Shown: positions 17,897 through 26,397, numbered from the stretch's first letter. The stretch is DNA of 64,000 nt from UBA987 sp002292105 (GCA_943846675.1 OX044357.1:2294001-2358000), one strand, 5' to 3'. Numbers and translations: made by a program. Notes: generated by a model not told the origin, from the sequence alone.

Positions 17897-18406
17897 TTAT
17901 TTTACCGAACAGCGCACAAACTTCTCTAGCTTGCCTTTGTCGCGCTTCTGAATGAGCTTGTCAATGTGATCGTCTTTCTTGAGGTGAGGTTTATTCTTTG
18001 TATAATAATCTAAAACAGCGTTAGTTCCGGCCATACTTCCTTCATATTCTGTATAACCATCTGATTTTATGTCGTTTACCACCCAACCGCCCATAAATAT
18101 GATAACTAACTCAGGACTAGTGTCATAATACGTCAAAACATCGTGATTGATGGTTACCGTTACCGTTGGTGTTGCCTCAATCCATTTCGTCAAAAAATCC
18201 GTTACGGCTTTCCGCTTAACCAAATCCAAATTGCATGATTGGTTCATTAAGTAGTCAAAACAGGTGGTAATCGTATCGTTGTATTGCGCATAGTTTGTTG
18301 TTGAATCGAACGTATAATGAACAGGCACAACAACGTCCTGCGCGTAGGTCAAGAACGCAGTAAAGAATAGTATAGATATGAATATCGACTTTTTCAAATA
18401 CAGCAT
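17897..18406 (-). CDS. Exported hypothetical protein
   Basis: A 169-residue protein with a clear signal peptide (KKSIFISILFFTAFLTYAQ) and a mature part rich in Thr, Asp and Tyr with two cysteines (near 48 and 57) plus one near the C-terminus. I do not recognise the family. A good promoter (18406-18436) overlaps the ATG at 18406, so the transcript would begin inside codons 1-3; the real start may be the TTG at 18397, giving MKKSIF and an even more usual signal peptide. The ATG is kept here as the conventional call. Confidence 0.6.
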   Translation of the reverse strand: MLYLKKSIFISILFFTAFLTYAQDVVVPVHYTFDSTTNYAQYNDTITTCFDYLMNQSCNLDLVKRKAVTDFLTKWIEATPTVTVTINHDVLTYYDTSPELVIIFMGGWVVNDIKSDGYTEYEGSMAGTNAVLDYYTKNKPHLKKDDHIDKLIQKRDKGKLEKFVRCSVK

Positions 18407-18436
18407 AAATGTACCTATTTGTAACGATACTCCAAA
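18406..18436 (-). promoter_or_regulatory. Promoter of the exported hypothetical gene 17897-18406
   Basis: On the minus strand: TTTG (18436-18433), a 19-base spacer, TACATTTA (18413-18406), one mismatch from TAnnTTTG. It overlaps the ATG, which argues for a start three codons later. Confidence 0.5.
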
Positions 18437-18454
18437 ACCAGGTGCGCCAACCTG
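18433..18454 (-). terminator. Possible weak terminator after the DEAD-box gene
   Basis: On the minus strand CAGGT and ACCTG (within 18454-18439) pair around a six-base loop and are followed by GTTTTGG. Short stem and short T run; it also overlaps the -33 box of the next gene. Confidence 0.3.
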
Positions 18455-18459
18455 CGGGT

Positions 18460-19773
18460 TTACTTCAACAGACTAATCCGCACTTTTTTCTTTTTCAGGC
18501 GACTGTTGTTTAATTTTTTTATGAGAACATCTGCCATAGAATATGGCACCGACACATATGCGTGATCTTGCTTTAATTCAATTACACCTAGCTTATCCGA
18601 CACCAATCCACCTTGTTTCATGAACAAGCCAGCTATATCTCCTTTAGATATTTTGTCCTTCCGTCCGCCTGAAATATGTAAGGTCACCCACTCTTTTTTA
18701 AGTCGATGACTGGTTGACTTTAAGTGAAGCACTTCATCAACTTTGACAAAAACTGGCAGTTCTTCTTTTACCCACTTAACAACATAGGCCGTTCCTTCGC
18801 TATGCATTCTTGCTGTTCTACCGTTGCGGTGGATGTATTCATCTGGACGCGGTGGCAGTTCAAAGTGAACGATAAAATTAAGCTCCGGGACATCAATTCC
18901 TCGGGCAGCTAAATCAGTAGCTAGCAGTATGCGATGTGTACCATTTCGGAACTTTAACAATGCACGCTCGCGGTCAATTTGTTCAAGTCCGCCGTAAAAA
19001 CAAGCATGATCTATTCTAACATCTTTAAGTGCGCTACTCACTTTGTGAATGCTGTCTTTCAGATTGCAAAAAACAATACCATTGCCCTCTCCTATCTGAC
19101 CAAGCAACTTGGTAATGGAGTCAAGCTTGTCCTCCGTTTTGGATTCAACCAACTTAACATGAAGGTCTCGACTCGTCTTTTTAAGAAAGTTCAAATGCTT
19201 TGGGTCGAGGACACCCATAAACTTGGGCACTTTTACCTTTTGTGTCGCAGAGGTTAAAATCTTTTTTTTCAAATTTGGCAGGCCCCTTACAATTTGCTCC
19301 ATTTGCTCCGTAAACCCGACTTCAAGTGACTTATCAAATTCGTCGAGCACCAATATTTTAACATGTGTTACATCGATGCTTTCTGTATTTATGTGATCCG
19401 ATATTCTCCCGGGTGTTCCGATAAGAATCGCTGGGGGATGTTTTAATTCAATTTTATCTTTTGACCCTGCCCTACCACCATAAACGGCATTAGTTTTAAA
19501 ACCGCTTCCCATCTCTCTTACTACCTGCTCTATTTGAATTGCGAGCTCTCTTGACGGAACAAGTATTAAAGCTTGAATTGCCTCCAAAGTTGGGTTAAGC
19601 ATTGGTAAAATCGGCAGTAAAAAAGCCAAGGTCTTACCGGTTCCAGTTGGCGAGAGCAATACTGTGTTGGGGTGATTAGTAATGGCATCGTGGGTTTTCT
19701 CCTGCATCGGATTTAGTGACTCTATTCCAAGTTTTGAGAGAATTGCTGATTGATTTTTGTTCGCGGATGCCAT
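18460..19773 (-). CDS. DEAD-box ATP-dependent RNA helicase with DbpA-type RNA-binding domain
   Basis: A 437-residue helicase that unwinds short RNA duplexes, in ribosome assembly or RNA turnover. Motifs in order: Q motif with LNPMQ (20-24), I SPTGTGKT (41-48), Ia PSRELA, Ib TPGR, II DEFD (144-147, where most members have DEAD), III SAT, V ATDLAARGID and VI HRNGRTAR. The last 75 residues (VTLHISGGRKDKISKGDIAGLF onward) match the DbpA/CsdA RNA-binding domain that gives binding to structured rRNA in DbpA. The motif II change is conservative for ATP hydrolysis since both Asp and Glu remain. It stands alone; the neighbours do not point to a pathway. Confidence 0.9.
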   Translation of the reverse strand: MASANKNQSAILSKLGIESLNPMQEKTHDAITNHPNTVLLSPTGTGKTLAFLLPILPMLNPTLEAIQALILVPSRELAIQIEQVVREMGSGFKTNAVYGGRAGSKDKIELKHPPAILIGTPGRISDHINTESIDVTHVKILVLDEFDKSLEVGFTEQMEQIVRGLPNLKKKILTSATQKVKVPKFMGVLDPKHLNFLKKTSRDLHVKLVESKTEDKLDSITKLLGQIGEGNGIVFCNLKDSIHKVSSALKDVRIDHACFYGGLEQIDRERALLKFRNGTHRILLATDLAARGIDVPELNFIVHFELPPRPDEYIHRNGRTARMHSEGTAYVVKWVKEELPVFVKVDEVLHLKSTSHRLKKEWVTLHISGGRKDKISKGDIAGLFMKQGGLVSDKLGVIELKQDHAYVSVPYSMADVLIKKLNNSRLKKKKVRISLLK

Positions 19774-19939
19774 TGTGCGAAGGTACGGATAGGTAATGTT
19801 TAATCGTTCATTCAGGCGGCTTATTCATGAATATCGAAGCAGCAGCTATTTTGGTTAAACAATAGGTTCAAACATCATGACAATGCTGAATGCACCGTAT
19901 CAAATTCCTACTTTCATTCAACAATACAACAGTGGTATG

Positions 19940-21040
19940 TTAACTCACTAATGCCTCCACTGCAGTTTTAGCAGACGCAGCAGCGACATGTACCGAAACC
20001 CAATCGTTGCCATCTGAATAAGGCCCACCGGCAAAGAATACTTTGTTGTCAATTGACTTACCTAAGTCGCGCACCAACTTCCAATCTGCATGATCCGACA
20101 AATACCCCCCTTGGATAAAAGGTTCGTCGTTCCAATTTTGCACAATATGGTTTACATAATTCGGTGTTGCCTTGTTATCAAATAAGCCGTCTAGCTCTTT
20201 TAAAATATAATCCCGCAACACATCTCCCTGTAAATTGGTGTAGTCCTCGGCCGGTTTACCAATGGTAAACAGTCCCAGTATGTTTTTTGTAGATGCCTGA
20301 CCGAAGGTAGCATCATAATACAGTTTCTGGCCGTCAGTTTCAGGTTGAATATCAAAACTATGTCCGTCTCCATAAAAATCGGATTTAAACTCTATAAAAG
20401 CTTTAAAACCACTCCATATTTCAGCTTCTTGAATGGCTTTCGTTTTATACGAAGGCAGTGTTGGCGTAAATGAAATATGTCCGTCTTGCAGCACTTTTAA
20501 GGGCACAGAAACAAATACAGCATCTGACTCATAGGTATTGTCTTTAGTGCCAATTTTCACCTTGGCATCTCCATATTCTATGGAAGTCACCACCTTATTG
20601 AACTGGATTTTATCCGCAATGGACGGCAGGATATATGACTCAAAAAAGTCCAACCAGGAAGAATTCACAAACTTAAAATCGGGGTTATCAAAGGTTGTAG
20701 TCACTTGCACATCAACAGATGCATCATTCACAATATCTTGCAAAACACCCACTTCTGTTTCAAGCCATTCGGCACCCAGTGGGATCGGAAAATCCGCAAA
20801 ACTATCGTCTGTTCTAATTCTTCCTCCAACGTGATTACTGGCCTCAAGAACTTCGTAATCCACCCCCAATTGTTGGAGTAAGTATGCTGCCGACATTCCA
20901 CCAGGGCCAGCCCCTATTATGATGACCTTACCACTGAATTTTGTTGTAACAAAGTCTTTAGAACAGCCTGAAATAGCCGCTTGAGCTGGGATTCCAACCC
21001 CAAGAATTCCGCATAGTTTTAAAAAATCCTTTCGATTCAT
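19940..21040 (-). CDS. Exported flavin-containing amine-oxidase-like protein (predicted lipoprotein)
   Basis: A 366-residue FAD-dependent oxidoreductase. The dinucleotide-binding motif VIIIGAGPGGMSAAYLLQQLG is near residues 40-60, followed by VLEASNHVGGRIRT (amine oxidase family) and LGAEWLE. The C-terminal FAD-contact segment is GGPYSDGNDWVSVHVAAASA. The N-terminus NRKDFLKLCGILGVG resembles a Tat signal, but with RK rather than RR, and ends in a lipobox ISGC with Cys near 26. The enzyme is thus probably exported and lipid-anchored. The substrate is unknown; family members oxidise amines, polyamines or amino acids. At 366 residues it is shorter than typical monoamine oxidases (450-500). Confidence 0.8.
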   Translation of the reverse strand: MNRKDFLKLCGILGVGIPAQAAISGCSKDFVTTKFSGKVIIIGAGPGGMSAAYLLQQLGVDYEVLEASNHVGGRIRTDDSFADFPIPLGAEWLETEVGVLQDIVNDASVDVQVTTTFDNPDFKFVNSSWLDFFESYILPSIADKIQFNKVVTSIEYGDAKVKIGTKDNTYESDAVFVSVPLKVLQDGHISFTPTLPSYKTKAIQEAEIWSGFKAFIEFKSDFYGDGHSFDIQPETDGQKLYYDATFGQASTKNILGLFTIGKPAEDYTNLQGDVLRDYILKELDGLFDNKATPNYVNHIVQNWNDEPFIQGGYLSDHADWKLVRDLGKSIDNKVFFAGGPYSDGNDWVSVHVAAASAKTAVEALVS

Positions 21041-21138
21041 TTCATTCGTATGTAAACCACAACGTAATATTAACTTTTAAACATCAAAGTGCAATGTAAA
21101 GAAGAGACCATAAAATGTAAATGTTTGCTCGAGTTGCA

Positions 21139-21167
21139 TTGTGACTAGACTTCCTTGTATACATTTG
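21139..21167 (+). promoter_or_regulatory. Promoter of the DUF3089 gene
   Basis: TTG (21139-21141, preceded by A), an 18-base spacer, then TACATTTG (21160-21167), an exact TAnnTTTG. The GTG start at 21173 is five bases beyond it, and a TTG at 21155 lies inside the spacer. Confidence 0.5.
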
Positions 21168-21172
21168 AGCCA

Positions 21173-22153
21173 GTGAAAGTATTTGGCACCTACACCTTCT
21201 TGATTGTAGCGTTCATTTTGAGCAGCAACACTGTTCAAGCGCAATCAACTGTAGACTATAGTCTGATAAATAATTGGGCAACTACACCAAATACATATCC
21301 AGCTTCATTGAAACAAATGGTCATCGATTCGTCGTTTACAGCGACGGATGTATTTTATGTATACCCTACGTTATATACCAATCCGAACGACAGTGCATGG
21401 AATATCGACCTACAAAACAAAAAACAAAGAGAAAAGGTTATTGAAGTTGCCGTAAAAAATCAAGCTTCTGCCTGGGCGAATGCTGGCCAGGTCTATGTTC
21501 CATATTATCGGCAAGCACACATTCGATCATATAGCCATTTAAATGGTAAAGGTCGTAGTGCCTTGTTGTTGGCTTATTCTGATGTAAAAACCGCATTTGA
21601 ATACTACTTAGCGCATTACAATAATGGCAGAGCAATTATACTGGCTGGTCATAGTCAAGGAAGCACACATCTAACCTTGCTACTTAAAGAGTTTTTCGAC
21701 AACAAACCACTTCAAAAACAATTGGTAGCTGCCTATTTACCAGGAGTAGGCATAGACTCAAATGAGTTCAATACCATTCCGCTTTTGACGCACCCAGATT
21801 CTACCGGTGGTTTTGTCACATGGAACACCTTTAAGAAAAAATACCATACAAGTCAATACATCAATTGGTACAAGGGCAAAGCGAGTATCAATCCAGTGAC
21901 TTGGGATACGACCAAAGTAGTTCCAAAATCCTACCATAAGGGTTTTTTGTACTCGAATGGAAAAATTTACAACAACAGCTTCGAAACGCACTTGATTGAT
22001 GGTGGCGTCTGGATTACCACACCCCGTTTTCCGGGCAGGTATTTATCCTTTACGATGAAAAACTACCACATCGGTGACGTCAATTTGTTCTGGGATGATA
22101 TCAGGCTTAACGCTAGAAATCGAGCTACAAAATACTGGTATACAAGGAATTAG
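21173..22153 (+). CDS. Exported DUF3089 alpha/beta-hydrolase-like protein
   Basis: A 326-residue protein of the DUF3089 family, which has an alpha/beta-hydrolase fold. The nucleophile elbow AGHSQGS (about residues 160-166) and the DVFYVYPTLY opening strand are hallmarks. The N-terminus (MKVFGTYTFLIVAFIL ... VQAQ) is a signal peptide, so the enzyme is periplasmic or secreted. Substrate unknown; esterase or lipase activity is the usual guess. The longest frame begins at a TTG at 21155, but that lies inside the promoter; the GTG at 21173 gives a normal signal peptide. It converges on the next gene across 73 bases with no obvious terminator. Confidence 0.8.
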   Translation: MKVFGTYTFLIVAFILSSNTVQAQSTVDYSLINNWATTPNTYPASLKQMVIDSSFTATDVFYVYPTLYTNPNDSAWNIDLQNKKQREKVIEVAVKNQASAWANAGQVYVPYYRQAHIRSYSHLNGKGRSALLLAYSDVKTAFEYYLAHYNNGRAIILAGHSQGSTHLTLLLKEFFDNKPLQKQLVAAYLPGVGIDSNEFNTIPLLTHPDSTGGFVTWNTFKKKYHTSQYINWYKGKASINPVTWDTTKVVPKSYHKGFLYSNGKIYNNSFETHLIDGGVWITTPRFPGRYLSFTMKNYHIGDVNLFWDDIRLNARNRATKYWYTRN

Positions 22154-22226
22154 TCTAATACCTAGGTATATCTAAAACACGAAAGACACATGACATTCGG
22201 ATACTGATCACGTTGTGGTTTGTCGG

Positions 22227-22733
22227 TCATGAGTGTACGATTGTCCATTTCCGATTTAGTTTAATCCGTTTTGGATTATTCATTGTGCCGTATGCACTAA
22301 ATATGACCCCCATACCTGAGACTAACCCAAGCGACAAGCTAATTCTATTCGTCGAGATCGCAACTAAATTTGCTGCAAACAACGGTGCCATTATTGACAC
22401 AATTAAGATGTCCCGTTTGTCTTGGTTGTTTTGCCACTTCTCACACTTTTCTGGGGTTTGTCTTGGACACAACCACAAGCCATTAATGGTTGCAATGGGT
22501 ATGTTATAAACCCTTTCTTCACTGCCTGAATCTAGAGGAATTGCCATTTGAATATGTATACCATCATGCCCAACTACACGGCCTTCGTAAAATGCAACAT
22601 CGGTATCAATTGCAAAGACTTTTTCAAGGTCGACTACTTTTTGTTTGCCGATCTTTTTTTGCAGCGTAACCATGTTCTGAGCAAACGCAGAACACGTCCA
22701 ACAACAAAGTACTATGAGTGAGAAATATTTCAG
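22227..22733 (-). CDS. Exported hypothetical protein with non-ATG start
   Basis: The first ATG is at 22673, but the frame upstream encodes KYFSLIVLCCWTCSAFAQN, a textbook signal peptide, right after a stop at 22746-22748. There is no ATG, GTG or TTG in this extension; CTG at 22733 (giving M-K-Y-F-S) or ATT at 22742 are the candidate starts. The mature part (about 148 residues) has a basic N-terminus, a small beta-rich section (GRVVGHDGIHIQMAIPL), a second hydrophobic segment (APLFAANLVAIS ... SLGLVSGMGVIFSAYG) and a basic tail. I do not recognise the family. Confidence 0.6.
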   Translation of the reverse strand: MKYFSLIVLCCWTCSAFAQNMVTLQKKIGKQKVVDLEKVFAIDTDVAFYEGRVVGHDGIHIQMAIPLDSGSEERVYNIPIATINGLWLCPRQTPEKCEKWQNNQDKRDILIVSIMAPLFAANLVAISTNRISLSLGLVSGMGVIFSAYGTMNNPKRIKLNRKWTIVHS

Positions 22734-22836
22734 GGCTCTAATTATCTACGACAAGGTAATTAAAAATAAGGACATGCATTATTATCCTTACATTAGACAT
22801 AAATCTCAGTCAATCTTCGCGAATAGTCTATCGAGG

Positions 22837-23409
22837 TTACGGCTTCTTAGCAGCAATGACTAATACAGAATCATCGACATCAAACTCCTTGTACAATTCA
22901 ATCTTTAAAAGCGTATAGTGGGGCGCGTACAATTTCGTTAATTCATCAACGGTGTGGTAGTTCACAAACATTCCCTTAAAGGTTTCAGACCCACTACCTT
23001 TCCAGTATGTATGGCAAACAATTCCATCTGCGTTTAACATAGCTGCTTGCTGGGCTATCGAATTCTGCAAATCGTTATCCGTTAAATGGTGTAACACCTT
23101 ATTGGCATAAATACAATCGAAGCGCTGTTTTGTCTCAATTGCAGTTGCATCAAGTTCTACAAATGACCCGGTTGGATACTTTATGGTCAAATGCTTAATA
23201 AATTCTGGTGAAAAATCAGATCCTGTGACATCGAAATCTCTTGACAGTATCTCCCAATCGGTACCAGGGCCGCTGCCAATTTCCAACAGTTTCGCTCCTT
23301 TTGGAACAAACGTTTTTAAATCCTCAATTATCTCTCCGCCGTTTACGCCTTCAGCCAGCTTGATGTATTCGTTTACAGAGTCTTTGGTTTTATAGTATTC
23401 GCCTTTCAT
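22837..23409 (-). CDS. Class I SAM-dependent methyltransferase
   Basis: A 190-residue Rossmann-type methyltransferase. Motif I is LLEIGSGPGTDWEIL (about residues 40-54) which binds S-adenosylmethionine; the acidic end of strand 2 is VTGSDFSPEFI; motif III/IV is IYANKVLHHLTDND, typical of Methyltransf_11/25 proteins acting on small molecules. Short C-terminal part with no substrate-specific domain, so the substrate is open. It lies 7 bases downstream of the DUF6090-ankyrin gene and may be co-transcribed with it. Confidence 0.8.
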   Translation of the reverse strand: MKGEYYKTKDSVNEYIKLAEGVNGGEIIEDLKTFVPKGAKLLEIGSGPGTDWEILSRDFDVTGSDFSPEFIKHLTIKYPTGSFVELDATAIETKQRFDCIYANKVLHHLTDNDLQNSIAQQAAMLNADGIVCHTYWKGSGSETFKGMFVNYHTVDELTKLYAPHYTLLKIELYKEFDVDDSVLVIAAKKP

Positions 23410-23416
23410 GTTTCAA

Positions 23417-24592
23417 TCACTCCGTAATTCCTATACTATTAAAGTATGCTTCAATTTCAGGATGCTCATAAACCTGAGCATAACCCAAAGGTGTTCTACC
23501 CCGGTTTTTGGCATGCACATCCGCACCTTGGTCAACCAAATACTTAACCATTTCAAGTTCTCCATACTTCACTGCATACATTAAAGGTGTTTTGTACTCA
23601 CACACCAATTCTAAATCAGCGCCTTTTTCCACAAAAAACTTTAAAGACGGAAGAGACTTATAGGTTATACAATGAACCAGATAATTACCTGTCTCATGGT
23701 CCATAAAATAACACTCATTCAAGGATTCTTTGGTCACCAAAACTTTTAACGCCTCGACGTCACCACTTTTTATTGCTTCCAAAGTAGGTTTTGACACTCT
23801 GTTCTCTAGCTCCACGCCAATACTGTCTAAATATGCCAGTATTTCTTCTCTCAATTTTTCGGCGCTTTTAAGCAATTGCTTATTTCCGCTTTTAACAAAC
23901 GCCACAATGGCCTTCATCATTGATACATTATTTGCGAATGACTTTACTTCGTCACTGTTTTTATCTTTATCGAAAAATGAAAATTCTAAATCGGTAATTT
24001 CAACAGCTTCAGTAGAGTCAAACATGTACCCTTCTATAATTGAATTCATGTCCAAGTTGTTCATGAATGCGCGTTCTGACAATCCGCGCATTTGCGGAAC
24101 CGTGGACTCCCGCTGGGATTTACGCGATGCATTAGCGTTTTTGTAATAACGCAAGATATTCAGTCTCAGCCTGTCGGATTGAATATAATTGATACGCCCT
24201 GAGGATTTCATATCTTCAAAATGGATGTCATTCCCTACAAATGTGTAGAACGTATTGGCAATTCCAACTGCACCAGAAAACTGGGTCGTGCTGCGTAATG
24301 GTTTGTTATCAAAACCCCTGAGTAATAAGGAGTAGGATTGCGTTTGCAATTCGTATTGCTCACCCAGTTGTTTCAAATCATAAATGTCTTGACCTAGGTC
24401 TGTGACTATTCCTTTAAGGTAATCGACTTCGATATTTGCGTTTCTCTTTTTTTCTTGATACGAATCAACCTGCAAGGCAATCAATATTCCAATAACAACT
24501 AAGGTAATTTCTCCAAGGGCATACAACAGATATTTGCTAACCTTATTATCAATTAGCAATCGTTCTCTAAATTTTCTAAAAATCTTTAACAT
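23417..24592 (-). CDS. DUF6090 membrane protein fused to ankyrin repeats
   Basis: A 391-residue protein in two parts. The N-terminus (FRKFRERLL ... NKVSKYLLYALGEITLVVIGILIALQVD, residues 5-43) is the hallmark of the DUF6090 family of Flavobacteriia, with one membrane helix near 22-41. A helical middle region follows. From about residue 265 there are around four ankyrin repeats (TPLMYAVKYGELEMVKYLVDQGADVHAKN and a following RTPLGYA unit). DUF6090 proteins are usually about 240-260 residues and end without ankyrin repeats. If the helix is oriented as in a normal signal anchor the ankyrin part is periplasmic. No enzymatic motif. Confidence 0.75.
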   Translation of the reverse strand: MLKIFRKFRERLLIDNKVSKYLLYALGEITLVVIGILIALQVDSYQEKKRNANIEVDYLKGIVTDLGQDIYDLKQLGEQYELQTQSYSLLLRGFDNKPLRSTTQFSGAVGIANTFYTFVGNDIHFEDMKSSGRINYIQSDRLRLNILRYYKNANASRKSQRESTVPQMRGLSERAFMNNLDMNSIIEGYMFDSTEAVEITDLEFSFFDKDKNSDEVKSFANNVSMMKAIVAFVKSGNKQLLKSAEKLREEILAYLDSIGVELENRVSKPTLEAIKSGDVEALKVLVTKESLNECYFMDHETGNYLVHCITYKSLPSLKFFVEKGADLELVCEYKTPLMYAVKYGELEMVKYLVDQGADVHAKNRGRTPLGYAQVYEHPEIEAYFNSIGITE

Positions 24593-24674
24593 AAGCTATC
24601 GAAGACGATGGTGTTTTTATTTGGCAATATAATAGCATTTCAAGACAGCAAAAACCTGAAGCTATGTACTATGA

Positions 24675-24875
24675 TTACGCGAATTGCATATTTTCTGAAT
24701 TAACTTTAAATGTAGATTGACCTTCATATTGGATATTAGTTCCATCTGAATTGACAAATTCGACTTCAAATTCATTCTGGCTATACACATAAACAACCAC
24801 GCCTTGGCTTCCTTTTAGAATCAATGAATTAAGGTCTTTGGTTAACCGAAAAACAGCATGTTCTCTATGCTTCAC
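24675..24875 (-). CDS. DUF4926 small protein
   Basis: A 66-residue protein matching DUF4926: FRLTKDLNSLILKGSQGVVV ... EFEVEFVNSDGT, a small SH3-like beta barrel. Family members are 60-90 residues, often beside other small accessory genes; function is not known. Its start lies within the end of the SRPBCC gene (11-base overlap), so translation is probably coupled. Confidence 0.7.
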   Translation of the reverse strand: MKHREHAVFRLTKDLNSLILKGSQGVVVYVYSQNEFEVEFVNSDGTNIQYEGQSTFKVNSENMQFA

Positions 24876-25302
24876 ATTTAGCCTTAAGTGCCTCGTTCAT
24901 TTCCTCGAAACCTTGTTTCGTTTTTTCAAATACTTTACCCATAAAAGGTATAAGCAAGCCTTTAAACTTTTCACCGTGCGTGAATGTGGTAACACCTTCA
25001 TTCTCATGAAGAATAAAAAAATGTTCTCCATCAAATATTCCTTTTATACCGACACTCCCTAACCACCTAAACTCCTGGTTTGGATTGTGCACCAATACGG
25101 TTGGCTTGAATGTCATGGGCTTCGAACCTGGTGGTACGATCTGCGCTTCTATTTGACTCCCAACCTCCATATCTCCTGAAATGGAGGTAATAAAAGGATT
25201 CCACGTTGGATAGTCGGAGAAATTGGAAAGAACCCTCCAAACTTTGTTGGCTGGTGCGTTTATTTCAATATGCGTATGTATTTCTTTTTTCATTTGTTTC
25301 AT
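24865..25302 (-). CDS. SRPBCC (START-like) domain protein
   Basis: A 145-residue protein of the SRPBCC superfamily, a helix-grip fold with a deep hydrophobic pocket. Typical sequence features are the INAPANKVWRVLSNFSDYPTWNPFI opening (about 13-37), the GSQIEAQI strand and a long C-terminal helix (FEKTKQGFEEMNEALK). Ligand unknown. A second ATG three codons in (25293) is equally plausible as the start. It lies 17 bases after the PaiB-like gene and overlaps the DUF4926 gene. Confidence 0.85.
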   Translation of the reverse strand: MKQMKKEIHTHIEINAPANKVWRVLSNFSDYPTWNPFITSISGDMEVGSQIEAQIVPPGSKPMTFKPTVLVHNPNQEFRWLGSVGIKGIFDGEHFFILHENEGVTTFTHGEKFKGLLIPFMGKVFEKTKQGFEEMNEALKAKCEA

Positions 25303-25319
25303 TCAATAATACCTAATTT

Positions 25320-25958
25320 TCACTTCTTCCGAAATAGGTCTTCTTCCCTCTTTACCATTTCTGCTGCAATGAGCGGTCCACTACCTTCAAGAGAGTTCAA
25401 ATGATTGATTATGTTTTGATAACTTTCCTGGTCGCGATCCTGACTTAGTTTAAACACGGCCTCCATCTTCGTGATTTCTATTTCAAACCCGGCAATCATA
25501 GCAGATGCCCGTTTAATAAACCCCGGATCCAAATTGTCATAAACGGTAGGCGAAGTTGGGTTATTCCCTTCAAAATACAGGGTAGTTTTACGCATTATTT
25601 CAGCCAAACCAGAATCATCGAGAAAACGCATAACACCAGTAACTTGAACGCTCATATAGTTCCAAGTTGACGCCGTATGTGGCTGACTATACCAAGAACC
25701 GCTTACGTAGGCATGTGGTCCCTTAAAAACTGCGAGCACATCTTTGTTTTTTACAAAACCATTATGGTGATCGGTGTTTTTCATCATATGGCCTTGTAAC
25801 ACTTGCCGCCCATTGTTGACTTCCAACAGCATAGGCACCTGAGTGGCCACTGGTTTGAGGCTAACACCTGTGCCAGTAACCAAAGCAAATGGATGTTTGG
25901 CAATAAACTGATTGATGACGTCCTGATCGTCTTCTTTGTAATAGGGTATGTCGTACAT
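25320..25958 (-). CDS. FMN-binding negative transcriptional regulator (PaiB family)
   Basis: A 212-residue protein with the split-barrel flavin-binding fold of PaiB/YwrF-type proteins. Signature segments: HPFALVTGTG (25-34), LQGHMMKNTDHH (about 74-85), VLAVFKGPHAYVSGSWY (about 93-109) and TWNYMSVQVTG (about 117-127). PaiB of Bacillus subtilis affects sporulation and degradative enzyme genes, but no DNA-binding domain is visible here, so a regulator role is only a family label. It sits in a same-strand run with a small membrane protein upstream and SRPBCC downstream. Confidence 0.85.
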   Translation of the reverse strand: MYDIPYYKEDDQDVINQFIAKHPFALVTGTGVSLKPVATQVPMLLEVNNGRQVLQGHMMKNTDHHNGFVKNKDVLAVFKGPHAYVSGSWYSQPHTASTWNYMSVQVTGVMRFLDDSGLAEIMRKTTLYFEGNNPTSPTVYDNLDPGFIKRASAMIAGFEIEITKMEAVFKLSQDRDQESYQNIINHLNSLEGSGPLIAAEMVKREEDLFRKK

Positions 25959-25989
25959 AATGAAGTGTAGGTGTGAGTGTAAATCCGTT

Positions 25990-26376
25990 TTATGTTTGTC
26001 TCTTCCGCAATATTATCCAAAGCAACCATGCCGTTGCTAAAGTTAAAATCGTAAAATATTTTTCAAATGTTGTTTCAGCTAAAATGTTGCCAACGGTGTT
26101 GAGACAAAACAACCCAAAAAAGAACCACAAAATAATATCGACTACTTTGATACTAAAAACTTGCTTGAGATATCGGCCTTTTATACCCAGTATAAACATC
26201 AAAAACAGATTAACAACGATGGAGAATGATTCAAAAACATACATTTCCTGATCCGACTTCAACCGCCCACCCCAAGTAATGTCGTAAGGTATTATTCCAG
26301 TTACGATACATAAGTGAAACAACAACACTGCTGTTAGCATAGACAATAGAATCTTTATGGCTTGTTGAGACTTCAT
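25990..26376 (-). CDS. Small four-helix membrane protein
   Basis: A 128-residue protein with four hydrophobic segments (near 7-28, 47-63, 78-100 and 106-123). The segment VTGIIPYDITWGGRLKSDQEMYVFE between helices 1 and 2 is strongly conserved in many similar small bacterial membrane proteins, but I know no function for them. It lies 21 bases after the DUF4375 gene and 31 before the PaiB-like gene, all in the same direction. Confidence 0.7.
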   Translation of the reverse strand: MKSQQAIKILLSMLTAVLLFHLCIVTGIIPYDITWGGRLKSDQEMYVFESFSIVVNLFLMFILGIKGRYLKQVFSIKVVDIILWFFFGLFCLNTVGNILAETTFEKYFTILTLATAWLLWIILRKRQT

Positions 26377-26397
26377 GATACGTTTTCTTAATAGATA

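Noticed and set aside
22158..22169. Perfect 12-base palindrome ATACCTAGGTAT
   Set aside because: It lies between convergent genes with no promoter next to it; a palindrome of this length can be chance.
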